Assembly (NCBI GenBank): GCA_913060815.1
Contig: CAJXSZ010000001.1
Location: 124,001 to 188,000 of the forward strand
Direction: 5' to 3'
Length of the DNA: 64,000 nt
DNA from: an uncultured Sulfitobacter sp.
Lineage (GTDB): Bacteria > Pseudomonadota > Alphaproteobacteria > Rhodobacterales > Rhodobacteraceae
Under the pieces are notes generated by a model. That model was not told the DNA's origin, did no database searches, and saw only the letters and a program-made list of their open reading frames with translations. Position 1 is the stretch's first letter; the number at the start of each line of letters is the position of its first letter. A program made the translations under genes and the position numbers. Positions 47,671-59,094 of this stretch are shown one piece after another.

Positions 47671-47795
47671 CAGTTTTAAAACAATTTTAATTTGGCTTGC
47701 GGCAGTGGTCCGCCGACCAAAAGGCAAGACACTTGTCGGAAATACGCAATCGGGCTAGGCGAGCGGCTGCTTAAACAACGCTGGACCCTTCGTAT

Positions 47796-48461
47796 ATGTT
47801 CAAAACAATTGCACAATCTGGATTTGCCGCCGCGCTTGTGGGTGCGGTTCTCGCAGTTTTGCCCGTGGCGGTTTCCGCCAATACAACGGCGCAATCGCTA
47901 GCGCGGATCGAAGCGCGCGGATTGGCGGCTGTGTCTGAGGAGCGTCTGAACGACTTGGCAACGATGCCCGCGATTGTTGTGCCCGATACTGCAAAGGGGA
48001 GCGATAAGGTCTTCACCCGCGCATGGCTTGCCAGCCAGCCAAAGCCAAAGGGCAATTCCGAATTCAAGTGTCTTGCCGAAGCACTGTATTTCGAGGCGCG
48101 GGGCGAGACGGTTAAAGGCCAATTTGCCGTGGCCGAAGTGATCCGCAACCGCGTCAAGTCGAGCCGTTTTCCAAATTCATATTGTGGCGTGATTAATCAG
48201 GGCACAGGCCGCAAGCACCAGTGCCAGTTCAGCTATACTTGTGACGGCAAGCCCGAGGTCATCGCCGAGCCACGATCCTATGCCACTGTCGCAAAGGTGG
48301 CACGCGCCACCATTGATGGCAAATCCGCCGATATTACGAAGGGTGCCACGTTCTATCACACGACCGCCGTGCGCCCCAGCTGGTCACGCAAATTCACCAA
48401 TACGGCGCGGTTCGGGGTCCATCTGTTCTACCGTCGCGGTGCCCGCACAGCCAGCAACTGA
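47796..48461 (+). CDS. SleB-type cell wall hydrolase
   Basis: A 221-residue secreted Hydrolase-2-family protein. Signal peptide ends near LPVAVSA. The domain starts with [15 protein letters not shown] (the catalytic Glu region of spore-cortex-lytic SleB relatives), then [34 protein letters not shown] and [14 protein letters not shown]. In a non-sporulating organism it presumably trims peptidoglycan. Family members are lytic transglycosylases or amidases; which applies here is not evident. Confidence 0.88.
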   Translation: MFKTIAQSGFAAALVGAVLAVLPVAVSANTTAQSLARIEARGLAAVSEERLNDLATMPAIVVPDTAKGSDKVFTRAWLASQPKPKGNSEFKCLAEALYFEARGETVKGQFAVAEVIRNRVKSSRFPNSYCGVINQGTGRKHQCQFSYTCDGKPEVIAEPRSYATVAKVARATIDGKSADITKGATFYHTTAVRPSWSRKFTNTARFGVHLFYRRGARTASN

Positions 48462-48550
48462 CGCAAAGCGCGCGCAGATGGGCGTTTGCCACCCTCGACG
48501 GCAGGCCTTGGCCCGTATAAACGCGAGGGAAACCGATCTGCGGAGCGCCC

Positions 48551-49477
48551 ATGACGTCTGAAACCCGCCTTGCCTTTGCCCACCCCTCTGAACGGGCGGC
48601 TGCCACGTCGACGACTGACGCGCTCGACCGGATATCGGTGCGCGACCATATCGTTGAAGTCGAGATTGGCGCGTTTCAGGCCGAACGTGGCGTGACCCAG
48701 CGGGTCTGCTTTAACGTCGTCGTCGAAGTGCAGCCTTTGAGCGGGCCGATTGACGACGATGTGGATCGCATCCTGTCTTATGACCGTGTGACGGAGGCCA
48801 TTCAGGGCGCGCTTGCCGTTGAGCGGCTGGCGCTTTTGGAAACACTCGCGGATCGCGTGGCAGAGCGTATCTTGCACGCGCCCCAAGCGATGCGGGTCTT
48901 TGTCCGAATTGAAAAGCTGGACCGTGGTCCTGGTGCGCTGGGCGTCGAGATCGTGCGCGCACGTGATGCGTTGCCTGATGCTGACGCGGATGTGGAGGAA
49001 GACGCCCCCCAGCCAGAGCTTGTGTTCTTGGGCAATGCGGCGATTGCCTCGCCGCTTTTGCCGGAATGGCTCGACCAGTTGCACGCGCGCGGCCGTCCAT
49101 TGGTTCTGTGTGTTGGTGCGTCCGATGTCGCTGCGCCGCAGGTGTCCCATAAAATGGCGCAGCGCCGCATTGATCTGCTTGCGATCGAACAGAACGCGTG
49201 GGTGCTGGCTGCACGAGATGACCGTTGTGTCGTTGTCGAGACGCGGACCGAGCTGGATTGGGCGATGAAAAACGGCCAGACCTGTGTTTGGGCACCGTCG
49301 AAGATAGTGCTAGACAGCGTCGATACCCCTTCAGCCCAGCCCCGCGATGCGGTGGCCTTGGCCGCGTGGTTTGCAGCTACCTTTGAGGCGCATGAAATGC
49401 TGGTGATCGGTGCGGACTTGCCCGAGGGTGCCTCTGTCCCACTGCGTAGTGCCTCGCCGGATGCCGAGATCCTTTAG
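48551..49477 (+). CDS. folB: dihydroneopterin aldolase with C-terminal extension
   Basis: A 308-residue protein. Residues 28-140 form the dihydroneopterin aldolase/epimerase domain: DRISVRDHIVEVEIGAFQAERG, then YDRVTEAIQGAL, then LLETLADRVAERIL. FolB itself is about 120 residues; the remaining 165 residues are an extra domain. It includes LVLCVGASDVAAPQVSHKMAQ, RTELDWAMKNGQTCVWAPSK and PRDAVALAAWFAATFEAHEM. The latter part recalls the amino-acid-kinase fold as in MfnE-type kinases, but no safe assignment can be made. folP begins 1 bp after the stop, so the folate role is firm. Confidence 0.88.
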   Translation: MTSETRLAFAHPSERAAATSTTDALDRISVRDHIVEVEIGAFQAERGVTQRVCFNVVVEVQPLSGPIDDDVDRILSYDRVTEAIQGALAVERLALLETLADRVAERILHAPQAMRVFVRIEKLDRGPGALGVEIVRARDALPDADADVEEDAPQPELVFLGNAAIASPLLPEWLDQLHARGRPLVLCVGASDVAAPQVSHKMAQRRIDLLAIEQNAWVLAARDDRCVVVETRTELDWAMKNGQTCVWAPSKIVLDSVDTPSAQPRDAVALAAWFAATFEAHEMLVIGADLPEGASVPLRSASPDAEIL

Positions 49478-49478
49478 C

Positions 49479-50486
49479 ATGAGCCAAAGTTATTTCCGAC
49501 CGTTGGTGCAATACGGGGTGGCACGTGCCGACAAGGCAGTGTCGCTTGCGGATGGAGGGGGCTGGTTCACGGATGTTGAAGTGCTGGATCGCGGAGCATC
49601 CCCACGCGTGATCACCGCGTCCGAAGTGCCAACGGAGGCGATGGCGCGGCTGACGCAGAGCCACCCGATGCGAATGAGCAGCGCGCGCATAATGGGGATT
49701 GTGAATACCACGCCCGATAGCTTTTCAGACGGCGGCATGCATGCCGCAGCGCAAGATGCGATTGCGGGCGGCCTTGCGATGGCGAATGCGGGTGCGGATA
49801 TCCTTGATATCGGCGGCGAAAGCACGCGGCCCGGGGCCAGCCCTGTCGAGACCGAGGAAGAGATCAGCCGCACAGCACCTGTGATCGCAGGCCTTCGTGC
49901 GCAGGGGTATGCGGGCACCATTTCAATCGATACGCGCAAGGCAGCAGTGGCGCGGGCCGCGCTGGCGGCGGGGGCTGATCTGATCAATGACGTCTCGGGG
50001 TTTACCTATGACGCTGATCTGGCAGGCGTCGCAGCCCACGCGGATGTACCCGTTTGTGTTATGCACGGCCCTGTCGATCCTGCCACCATGCACCTCGATC
50101 CGCGCTACGATGATGTGGTGCTGGACGTATTCGACTGGCTGGAGAGCCGCATTGCGGCGCTGGCTGGAAAAGGCATCACACGCGATCGCATCATCGCCGA
50201 TCCGGGCATCGGCTTTGCCAAAACACTGGATCATAATCTGGCGCTGCTCCAGCGGTTGAGCATATTTCACAGCCTCGGGGTGCCGATCCTGCTGGGCGCA
50301 TCGCGCAAGCGGTTTATCGGTACAATCGGCAATGCGCCCGAGGCGCGCGGTCGGATGCCGGGTTCCATCGCTGTTGCCCTTGCAGGTCTTGCGCAGGGCG
50401 TGCAGATTGTGCGGGTACACGATGTGGCCGAGACGGCGCAAGCCTTCGCATTGTGGAACGCAAGCGGGGCGGGGGCGCCCGAATAA
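49479..50486 (+). CDS. folP: dihydropteroate synthase
   Basis: DHPS (335 residues) joins p-aminobenzoate to dihydropterin pyrophosphate; the sulfonamide target. Core motifs: [56 protein letters not shown] and GASRKRFIG. About 65 residues precede the core (usual FolP about 275), including [16 protein letters not shown]; such an extension is typical of rhodobacterial homologues as far as I recall. It is 1 bp after folB and 14 bp before glmM, so the three genes form one unit, though folK is not present. Confidence 0.95.
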   Translation: MSQSYFRPLVQYGVARADKAVSLADGGGWFTDVEVLDRGASPRVITASEVPTEAMARLTQSHPMRMSSARIMGIVNTTPDSFSDGGMHAAAQDAIAGGLAMANAGADILDIGGESTRPGASPVETEEEISRTAPVIAGLRAQGYAGTISIDTRKAAVARAALAAGADLINDVSGFTYDADLAGVAAHADVPVCVMHGPVDPATMHLDPRYDDVVLDVFDWLESRIAALAGKGITRDRIIADPGIGFAKTLDHNLALLQRLSIFHSLGVPILLGASRKRFIGTIGNAPEARGRMPGSIAVALAGLAQGVQIVRVHDVAETAQAFALWNASGAGAPE

Positions 50487-50500
50487 CAAAAGGGACCCAG

Positions 50501-51850
50501 ATGACAAAGCTTTTTGGCACCGACGGCGTGCGCGGCACCGCTAATATCCATCCTATGACCGCTGAAATGGCGCTGCGCGTCGGGGCGGCGGTTGGGCGGT
50601 ATTTTCGCCGTGAGGAGACGTCCGCTGCGCACCGAGTGGTGATTGGTAAGGACACGCGGCTTTCGGGCTATATGTTCGAGAATGCGCTGACGGCGGGGCT
50701 TACTTCGACAGGGATGAATGTGCTTTTGCTGGGGCCGGTTCCGACACCTGCAGTAGGTCTGCTCACGCGCTCGATGCGCGCCGATCTGGGCGTGATGATC
50801 TCGGCCAGTCATAATCCCGCGCAAGACAACGGTATCAAGTTTTTCGGCCCTGACGGTTTCAAACTGTCTGATGCGGTTGAGGCCGAGATCGAGGCGCTGG
50901 TCGCCGCAGGGGTTGAGCCGACAACCGCACCAGAGATTGGCCGCGCCAAGCGTATCGACGACAGCCGCTTTCGCTATATCGAACGGGTGAAATCCAGCTT
51001 TCCGCGCCAGATGCGACTGGATGGTCTGAAGGTGGTGATCGATTGCGCCAACGGTGCGGCGCACCATGTGGCTCCGATGACCCTGTGGGAGTTGGGCGCG
51101 ACTGTGATCCCCGTAGGTGTCTCGCCGAATGGGCATAACATCAATGACAATTGCGGCTCGACCTATCCTGCCACCGCGGCTGAGACGGTGGTGGCGCATG
51201 GCGCGGATGTCGGTATTTGTCTCGATGGCGATGCGGACCGTGTGATCCTGCTCGACGAGAACGGCAAGGTGGGCGACGGGGACCAGTTCATGGCGCTCAT
51301 GGCCGCGCGCTGGAATGCGGATGAGCGGCTCAAGGGCGATGCATTGGTTGCCACCGTGATGAGCAATCTGGGGCTGGAGCAATTCTTGGCGGATCGCGGT
51401 GTCCGATTGGAACGGACCGCCGTGGGGGATCGCTATGTGGTAGAGCGGATGCGTCAGGGTGGCTTTAACCTTGGCGGTGAGCAATCGGGCCACATTGTGA
51501 TGACCGATTATGCGACGACGGGCGACGGTTTGATGGCGGGGATGCAGTTCCTTGCCGAAATGATCCGCGCGGGAAAGCCTGCCTCGGAGTTGATGCATCA
51601 ATTCGAGCCTGTGCCGCAGTTGCTGGAGAACGTGCGCTTTGCCGCGGGACAAGTACCGCTGGAAAATGCGCACGTAAAAGCGGCGATCGCGCAGGCTGAA
51701 CAGGATTTGGCAGGGGGCGGCCGGCTGCTCATCCGTAAATCAGGCACCGAGCCGTTGGTGCGGGTGATGGCCGAGCACGAGGATGCAGCGCTCATGGAGC
51801 ATGCGGTACAATCGGTCGTCACTGCCGTTGAGGATGCGGTCAAAACCTGA
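50501..51850 (+). CDS. glmM: phosphoglucosamine mutase
   Basis: GlmM (449 residues) converts glucosamine 6-phosphate to glucosamine 1-phosphate for peptidoglycan and lipopolysaccharide. The phosphoserine loop is [17 protein letters not shown]; metal loop [10 protein letters not shown], substrate loop GEQSGHIV, and phosphate site [13 protein letters not shown]-terminus [15 protein letters not shown] confirms the start. The folP-glmM neighbourhood is common in bacteria. Confidence 0.97.
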   Translation: MTKLFGTDGVRGTANIHPMTAEMALRVGAAVGRYFRREETSAAHRVVIGKDTRLSGYMFENALTAGLTSTGMNVLLLGPVPTPAVGLLTRSMRADLGVMISASHNPAQDNGIKFFGPDGFKLSDAVEAEIEALVAAGVEPTTAPEIGRAKRIDDSRFRYIERVKSSFPRQMRLDGLKVVIDCANGAAHHVAPMTLWELGATVIPVGVSPNGHNINDNCGSTYPATAAETVVAHGADVGICLDGDADRVILLDENGKVGDGDQFMALMAARWNADERLKGDALVATVMSNLGLEQFLADRGVRLERTAVGDRYVVERMRQGGFNLGGEQSGHIVMTDYATTGDGLMAGMQFLAEMIRAGKPASELMHQFEPVPQLLENVRFAAGQVPLENAHVKAAIAQAEQDLAGGGRLLIRKSGTEPLVRVMAEHEDAALMEHAVQSVVTAVEDAVKT

Positions 51851-51937
51851 CCGGATATGACCGCGCGGTGCAGGCCTGCGCCTGCGCGGCATGTTTTCGG
51901 ATGGTTTTGTTTGGACTGTCGGCCTCGGGACGAAAGC

Positions 51938-52858
51938 CTAGCGTGTGAAGAGGCGTCGCAATGCGCCATACTGGCTAAGCCCCACGCCAACCAGAATGAG
52001 CGACATCGCCAGTAGGAGTGAATTGGGCAATGCCTCCCCGAGGATAATCGCGCCAAGCACGACCGACCAGACAGGCACCTGATAGTTAACCAATGACATG
52101 AACACCGGCCCCGCACTTCGCACCACTAGAACGCGCAGGAAATTGGCGCCTGCGGTTGGGACGAGGCCTAGGAAGGCGAGGACCGCCCATGTCTGGGCAG
52201 ATGGCAGTGGCGGCAGGCCGTCAACAGCGAATGCAACAGGGATGGATATGGTCGCACCAATAATGAGAAGCACCGTAGCTAGCCCGATCGGGTGGGCGCT
52301 GGGCAGCCGGCGCAGCATGATTGATCCAACGGCGTAGCATCCAGCCGCCAGTACGCAAGCGATGCGGCCCGGCGTCTCGAGACTGGTGCCGGTGCTTTCG
52401 AAAGCCTGTGCGCCGATAAGGATCACGACGCCAACAAAACCAACCACGAAACCGATGGTTTTTCGCGGGGTCATCCGCTCTCCCGCTACTGTGAAATGCG
52501 CAAGCGGCAGCACAATCAGGGCCACCGCAGCCATTGATACGCCCGCGAATCCCGAGGTTACATATTGCTGGCCCCATGCCAGTAGCGAGAAGGGCACAGC
52601 GGAGCTCAGCCCGCCGATGATCACCATATTCGCATGATCCGCCCGCGTGCTTTTGCCGGAGAAGAGAGGGAACCCCAAAGACGCCCAGATGGCCCCCATC
52701 AACACCGCAGCAAAGGCAATCCGCGATGCCGCAAGCCAGAAGGGCGGCATGCCGCCTGCAAGGGCGACTTCGGTCACCATAAAGGTCCCGCCCCATGTGA
52801 GGCCGAGGATTGCAATCATAAGCCAGCTGAGCGGGGTAATTTGTGGGGAGGTATTCAT
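51938..52858 (-). CDS. DMT-superfamily transporter (EamA domains), third in window
   Basis: A 306-residue inner-membrane protein with about ten helices in two EamA repeats: MIAILGLTWGGTFMVTEVALA opens repeat one, and FLGLVPTAGANFLRVLVVRSAG lies in repeat two. ATG 52858 (MNTSPQ) was chosen; ATG 52882 adds eight residues. It is convergent with glmM over 87 bp. The substrate is unknown. It is not closely similar to the other two DMT proteins in the window. Confidence 0.9.
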   Translation of the reverse strand: MNTSPQITPLSWLMIAILGLTWGGTFMVTEVALAGGMPPFWLAASRIAFAAVLMGAIWASLGFPLFSGKSTRADHANMVIIGGLSSAVPFSLLAWGQQYVTSGFAGVSMAAVALIVLPLAHFTVAGERMTPRKTIGFVVGFVGVVILIGAQAFESTGTSLETPGRIACVLAAGCYAVGSIMLRRLPSAHPIGLATVLLIIGATISIPVAFAVDGLPPLPSAQTWAVLAFLGLVPTAGANFLRVLVVRSAGPVFMSLVNYQVPVWSVVLGAIILGEALPNSLLLAMSLILVGVGLSQYGALRRLFTR

Positions 52859-53002
52859 TGCGCCAGATAGCGACAAAACCATGCGCGGGGCAAGGGCTTG
52901 CAGCGGTTTGACCGAGGGTGCGTCAAAACGGCGTGGAACGGAAAAGGGCAGGTGGGGTTATTTTCCCAAGAAGACAAGAGAAAACGAAAAGGAGACGAAA
53001 AA

Positions 53003-53173
53003 ATGGAAAGCTCATTTTTGATTGGTGCCATGGCCTTCACGACCCTGTTGGGGGTTGCAGGATTTGCGTGGGCCTCGAAACGGAAAACAGATGCGCGGAT
53101 TGATGATCTGAGCGCGCCGAAGTCCACTTTGGCCAAGGATAAGAGTTCGCATGGCAAGCCCGCAGATGTCTAA
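53003..53173 (+). CDS. 56-residue single-helix membrane peptide
   Basis: A short open frame, MESSFLIGAMAFTTLLGVAG, then a charged tail (KRKTDARIDDL, KDKSSHGKPADV). It has one transmembrane helix (about residues 5-22), a textbook ribosome site (AAGGAG, 8 bases before the ATG) and a strong terminator 20 bp after its stop. This layout argues for a real gene. Family and role are unknown to me. Confidence 0.65.
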   Translation: MESSFLIGAMAFTTLLGVAGFAWASKRKTDARIDDLSAPKSTLAKDKSSHGKPADV

Positions 53174-53190
53174 TGCGAGGCGCTGAACGC

Positions 53191-53223
53191 AAAAAGGCCC
53201 GAGAAAATCTCGGGCCTTTCTTT
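53191..53223. terminator. strong bidirectional terminator before ilvC end
   Basis: Twelve-bp perfect stem, AAAGGCCCGAGA (53193-53204) with TCTCGGGCCTTT (53208-53219), loop of three A, A-run on the left and T-run on the right. Serves the small membrane peptide gene on the plus strand and ilvC on the minus strand. Confidence 0.9.
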
Positions 53224-53236
53224 GTTTGAAGCCAGA

Positions 53237-54841
<1,605 letters not shown>

Positions 54842-54845
<4 letters not shown>

Positions 54846-55297
54846 TCGATATTGATGATATTGACGTAAAGTTGCTCAAGGCATTAGCGCGAGATGCGGG
54901 GCAGAGTGCCGGCGCGTTGGGGCGCAGATTGGGGTTGAGCCAACCTGCCACGTGGCGAAGGATCAGACGGTTGGAAGAGGCCGGGGTTATCCGTGGACGT
55001 CATTTGCGGCTGAACGCAGAAAAGCTGGGCTTTGGCGTGACCGTATTCTTGGGTGTAAAGCTCGCGTTGCGCGGCCGTGTCAGCCTTGAGGATTTCGAGC
55101 GGGCCGTCACCGCGATCCCTGAAGTGCAGACGGTCGAGCATGTGCTCGGGCTGTTCGACTATCGTTTGCGCGTTGTTGCGCGGGACATTCCCGATTTCGA
55201 GCGGGTGCTGCGGCGGCGCATTATGACGCTTCCGGGCGCGGGTGAAGTCGAAGCGAACGTGCTTTTGAGTGAGGAGCGCCTCGCCGGGCCGCTCTAG
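54842..55297 (+). CDS. Lrp/AsnC-family regulator, second of tandem pair
   Basis: A 151-residue regulator of the same family. Helix-turn-helix in QSAGALGRRLGLSQPATWRRI, linker RRLEEAGVIRGRHLRLN, RAM domain from GVTVFLGVKLALRGRVSLED to VQTVEHVLGLFDYRLRVVA. It starts inside the stop of the first (ATGA), so both are made in step and may form hetero-oligomers. The pair is only distantly alike, so duplication was not recent. Confidence 0.88.
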
Positions 55298-55433
55298 TGA
55301 CCCCTAAAGGAAACTTTTGTTCGCAAATCTGTTCTGACACCGTTCATCCTGCCTGTATGTATACCCAGATAGACTTTGCTTTCGTGCCATACAGTTCCTA
55401 TCCACAATTAGGTTATCTGGATGGAGGAAAGAC

Positions 55434-56558
55434 ATGGCATTGCTAGACACGGTTGACCCGCAAGGGTTGGAAGAATTCTCGGTTGTGTTTACCGACCGAT
55501 CCCTGAATTCCATGAGCGCGTCGTTTCAGACCGTAATGCGCGATATCCACGCAATGTTGTGTGAGGTCTATGGCGCGGCCTCTGCTGTGGTGATCCCGGG
55601 TGGCGGGTCCTACGGAATGGAGGCAGTGGCGCGCCAATTTGCCCGTAACCGCGATGTGCTGGTGGTGCGCAACGGCTGGTTCTCCTATCGCTGGAGCCAG
55701 ATTATCGAGACGGGTGGGTTGACGGCCAATACCACAGTGATGAAAGCGCGACCTCAGGGCAACGCTGCGCCATCTCCCTATGCGCCTGCTCTGATTGAGG
55801 ATGTGGTGGATGCGATCCGCACCCAGAAACCTGCGGTGGTTTTTGCGCCGCATGTAGAGACATCTGCCGGTGTGATCCTGCCAGATGATTACATCAAGGC
55901 GATGGCTGAAGCAGCACATGAAGTTGGTGCGCTAATGGTTCTTGATTGCATTGCGTCGGGCTGTGCGTGGGTCGATATGTCGGCACTCGGCGTTGATGTG
56001 CTGATCTCCGCGCCGCAAAAAGGTTGGAGCGCGCAGCCCTGTGCGGGGCTCGTGATGTTGTCAGAGCGCGGTGTGGCGCGGTTGGGCGAGACGACGTCAG
56101 ACAGCTTTGCGATTGATCTGGGTAAATGGCACGCAATCATGCAGGCCTATCTGGACGGGGGCCATGCCTATCACGCGACAATGCCCACGGACGCGCTGCG
56201 CGTATTCCGCGACACGATGCTGGAGACCAAAGAATTCGGGTTCGAGCGCTTGAAAGAGGCGCAGTGGAAGCTGGGCGAGGGGGTCCGCGAGATGATGGCC
56301 GAGAAGGGCATCAAGTCCGTTGCCGCCGACGGCTATGGCGCGCCGGGTGTGGTGGTAAGCTATACCGACGATCCCGACATCAAAACGGGAAAGGCCTTCG
56401 CGGCCCATGGTATGCAGATCGCCGCGGGTGTGCCGCTGCAAGTGGGTGAGCCTGACGGGTTCAGCACTTTCCGTTTAGGACTGTTTGGCTTGGACAAACT
56501 CTATGATGTCGAGGGCACGCTGGGGCGGCTTAAGGCTGTTGCTGACAAGGTTTTGTAG
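55434..56558 (+). CDS. class V aminotransferase (alanine/serine-glyoxylate type)
   Basis: A 374-residue PLP enzyme of the class V fold. VVIPGGGSYGMEAVARQF holds the cofactor phosphate loop, MVLDCIASGCAWVD the ring-binding Asp, and SAPQKGWSAQPCAGLVM the Schiff-base Lys. The ending GFSTFRLGLFGLDKLYD resembles serine- and alanine-glyoxylate transaminases. The substrate is not certain. ATG 55434 has GGAGGAAAG in front. It follows the Lrp pair by 136 bp, and either could regulate it. Confidence 0.85.
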   Translation: MALLDTVDPQGLEEFSVVFTDRSLNSMSASFQTVMRDIHAMLCEVYGAASAVVIPGGGSYGMEAVARQFARNRDVLVVRNGWFSYRWSQIIETGGLTANTTVMKARPQGNAAPSPYAPALIEDVVDAIRTQKPAVVFAPHVETSAGVILPDDYIKAMAEAAHEVGALMVLDCIASGCAWVDMSALGVDVLISAPQKGWSAQPCAGLVMLSERGVARLGETTSDSFAIDLGKWHAIMQAYLDGGHAYHATMPTDALRVFRDTMLETKEFGFERLKEAQWKLGEGVREMMAEKGIKSVAADGYGAPGVVVSYTDDPDIKTGKAFAAHGMQIAAGVPLQVGEPDGFSTFRLGLFGLDKLYDVEGTLGRLKAVADKVL

Positions 56559-56566
56559 CAAGACTC

Positions 56567-56588
56567 TGGCAGGGCTTAGGTCCTGCCA
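56567..56588. terminator. weak hairpin between class V aminotransferase and argE-like gene
   Basis: TGGCAGG (56567-56573) pairs with CCTGCCA (56582-56588) in the gap between converging genes. No T-run follows, so its terminator role is tentative. The rest of 56559-56741 shows no gene. Confidence 0.4.
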
Positions 56589-56741
56589 ATGGCTGCCGCG
56601 CTGGGGGGAGCGTCGGCTATTGCTCGATTTGCCATTCGCTGCATCGCTCCTGAATTGGGACGTCGTGGACGCGATGCGCATTTGACTGGTATCCTCATTC
56701 CAGAGAACTAGCCGATGTGTGTAATAAGTGTTCACTCAAAG

Positions 56742-57911
56742 TCAGCACGAGTGACCTGCGCCACTCAGTTTGACGGCAAGTTTCTGGAGCAAGGAAAGAC
56801 AGTCTGACAGCTGATCCACCGCTAGATACTCATCGGCCTTATGGGCTTGCTCTATCGAGCCCGGGCCACAAACAACAACATCCATTCCAAGATTTTGAAA
56901 TATGCCGGCTTCAGTCCCAAAGGGCACCACGGCTGCTTCATTGCTTCCCGTCAGGGCGCTGACAATTTGGCGCGCTTCGCTTTCCAATGCGGGGACCAGC
57001 CCCTCCACTTCGCCGACGACTTCGGTTTCGATCGATGCTTCGGGGAACACAGCCTGCATCTTTGGCAACAACACATCGTGGCAATAGCTGCGCAGCTGTG
57101 ATTTCACAAAATCAGCATCCGTTTTTTGCACGGGGCGCATTTCCCAGTCCACCTGAGCTTTGGGTGCAATCACGTTATGCGCGCTGCCGCCGTTCATCGC
57201 CCCGACGTTTACCGTCGTCCATGGCGGGTCATATGGGCTACCCTTGGGAGCCATCGCCTGAAGCTGGTCTTTTAGCTCCAGCAAAAGCGCTACGTAACGG
57301 GTCGCATATTCGACAGCGTTCACGCCTAGATCCGGTGCTGATCCATGTCCTTCGAGCCCTTGGAACCGTGTCGTGTATTCGTAGCAGCCTTTGTGCCCTT
57401 CGATGATCTTCATCTGTGTCGGCTCACCAATGATCGCGACGTTTGGCCTGATCCCGAGCTGATCCAGCGATTGCGCAAGATGGCCCGCGCCAATACAGCC
57501 GACTTCCTCATCATAGGTGAAGGCAAAGTGCAGCGGCCTATCGCGCACAGAATTTGCAAATTCAGACGCCATCGCGACGGTCGCTGCGATAAAACCTTTC
57601 ATGTCGCAGCTGCCACGCCCGTAGAGGCGACCATCACGTTCGACCATCTTGAAGGGATCACTGGTCCAAGGCTGATCGGTCGCGGGGACAACATCACTGT
57701 GACCCGAAAGTACAATCCCGCCGTCTTTCCATGGTCCAATCGTGGCGAACAGGTTCGCCTTTTTTCCCGTGGGATCATTGAACAGCCGTACATCGGCGCC
57801 CGCATCTTCCAAGCGCGTTGCGAGATAGGCCATCATGACAAGATTACTCTCCGCTGAAACAGTCGGAAAGGCGATCAGGTCTGCGAGGATATCTTTGGTG
57901 GCATTCAGCAC
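56742..57911 (-). CDS. argE: ArgE-type M20 deacetylase (acetylornithine deacetylase family)
   Basis: A 389-residue di-zinc amidohydrolase of the ArgE/DapE branch. Metal and catalytic sites are SGHSDVVPATDQPW, GRGSCDMKGFIA and TYDEEVGCIGAG (catalytic Glu pair), with late His in SIEQAHKADEY. The family removes acetyl from N-acetylornithine. Here it is the last gene of a tight unit with an ectoine hydrolase and a transaminase (4 bp after the hydrolase), so N-acetyl-diaminobutyrate may be the real substrate; that is an inference. Symbol follows family only. Confidence 0.85.
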   Translation of the reverse strand: MLNATKDILADLIAFPTVSAESNLVMMAYLATRLEDAGADVRLFNDPTGKKANLFATIGPWKDGGIVLSGHSDVVPATDQPWTSDPFKMVERDGRLYGRGSCDMKGFIAATVAMASEFANSVRDRPLHFAFTYDEEVGCIGAGHLAQSLDQLGIRPNVAIIGEPTQMKIIEGHKGCYEYTTRFQGLEGHGSAPDLGVNAVEYATRYVALLLELKDQLQAMAPKGSPYDPPWTTVNVGAMNGGSAHNVIAPKAQVDWEMRPVQKTDADFVKSQLRSYCHDVLLPKMQAVFPEASIETEVVGEVEGLVPALESEARQIVSALTGSNEAAVVPFGTEAGIFQNLGMDVVVCGPGSIEQAHKADEYLAVDQLSDCLSLLQKLAVKLSGAGHSC

Positions 57912-57915
57912 GTAA

Positions 57916-59094
57916 TCAGCTTTTCACAAAGAGTTTGCGTTCGATATTGCACAGAGGGGCGGCAGGGCCGTCCTCGGTGATCAGAATGGTTTCTGTCGTC
58001 TCCAATCCCCATGTGTCCATCCAGAGTGCCGGCATGAAATGGAACGTCATACCCGCTTGCAAAACAGTTTCATCTTCGCTGCGGATCGATGCCGTACGCT
58101 CCCCCCAGTCGGGCGGGTAGCTCAGGCCGATGGGATATCCCATACGCCCTTTTCGCTCGATACCGTGTTTGGCCATCACAGACATGAAGGCATTCGCGAT
58201 GTCGCAGGTTCGATTGCCTGCGCGCGCTGCGTCCAATCCCGCCGCGATGCCTTCAAGCTGGGCCGCCTCTGCGCGCTTCATCTCATCGGGAGGTGTACCA
58301 AGATAGATCGTTCGGCAAATTGGCGCGTGGTAGCGACGATAACAGCCCGATAGCTCAAAGAACGTGGCCTCGCCTGCTTTCATCGGGTCTCCGCTCCATG
58401 TCAGATGGGCCGCCGTTGCATCAAGGCCAGATGGCGTGAGGGGTACAATAGCGGGGTAATCGCCCCAATCATCGCCCACGCCAGTAATGCCCGCATGCAT
58501 GATATCCGCGACCAGATCGTTCTTGCGCACGCCAGGCGCTGCGCGGTCGAGCGCAACCTGGATCACCTTTTCAGAGATAGTGGCCGCCTTGCGGATGAAC
58601 CCGATCTCGGCCTCCGATTTGATGAGCCGTTGCCAGTTCACAAGACCCGTTGCATCGCTGAGTTGCGCATCGGGCAGCTCTGTCTTCAAGACATCGTGGG
58701 CTTTGGCGGAGTAGTAGTAATTCTCCATTTCGACACCGATATGCGTCCGCTCCAAACCGCGTGCCTTGAGCACTTCGGCAAGGTCCTGCATCGGGTGGAT
58801 CACCGTGGATTGCACGTAGTGATCCCCGTAGCCAAGGATGTTGTCATGCCCCATCCAGCAGGTACGCCGCCCGCCCATCATATCCATATGGCGGCCCCAC
58901 CAGATGGGTTCGCCTGTCATGGTGACGATGACACCCTGATGGACATAGAAGGACCAGCCGTCATAGCCCGTCAGCCAGGCCTGGTTCGAGGGGTCGGAAA
59001 CAAAGACCGCCTCCAGCCCCGCAGCTTGCATTGCGCTGCGGGTGAGGCCGAGGCGGCGGTCGTATTCGGCTTGGCTAAAGGGTGCGTTGCTCAT
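57916..59094 (-). CDS. doeA: ectoine hydrolase, DoeA/EutD type (M24 fold)
   Basis: A 392-residue pita-bread-fold protein closely like DoeA, which opens the ring of ectoine to N-acetyl-diaminobutyrate. Signature segments are SDPSNQAWLTGYDGWSFYVH, CWMGHDNILGYGDHYVQST and YPIGLSYPPDWGERTASIR. As in DoeA and creatinase, the dinuclear metal ligands of true M24 aminopeptidases are missing (ATFFELSGCYRRYHAPICRT has neither Asp), so a metal-independent mechanism is likely. The start overlaps the transaminase stop by 4 bp. The usual DoeB/EutE-type deacetylase and the UehABC transporter are not adjacent. Confidence 0.85.
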   Translation of the reverse strand: MSNAPFSQAEYDRRLGLTRSAMQAAGLEAVFVSDPSNQAWLTGYDGWSFYVHQGVIVTMTGEPIWWGRHMDMMGGRRTCWMGHDNILGYGDHYVQSTVIHPMQDLAEVLKARGLERTHIGVEMENYYYSAKAHDVLKTELPDAQLSDATGLVNWQRLIKSEAEIGFIRKAATISEKVIQVALDRAAPGVRKNDLVADIMHAGITGVGDDWGDYPAIVPLTPSGLDATAAHLTWSGDPMKAGEATFFELSGCYRRYHAPICRTIYLGTPPDEMKRAEAAQLEGIAAGLDAARAGNRTCDIANAFMSVMAKHGIERKGRMGYPIGLSYPPDWGERTASIRSEDETVLQAGMTFHFMPALWMDTWGLETTETILITEDGPAAPLCNIERKLFVKS

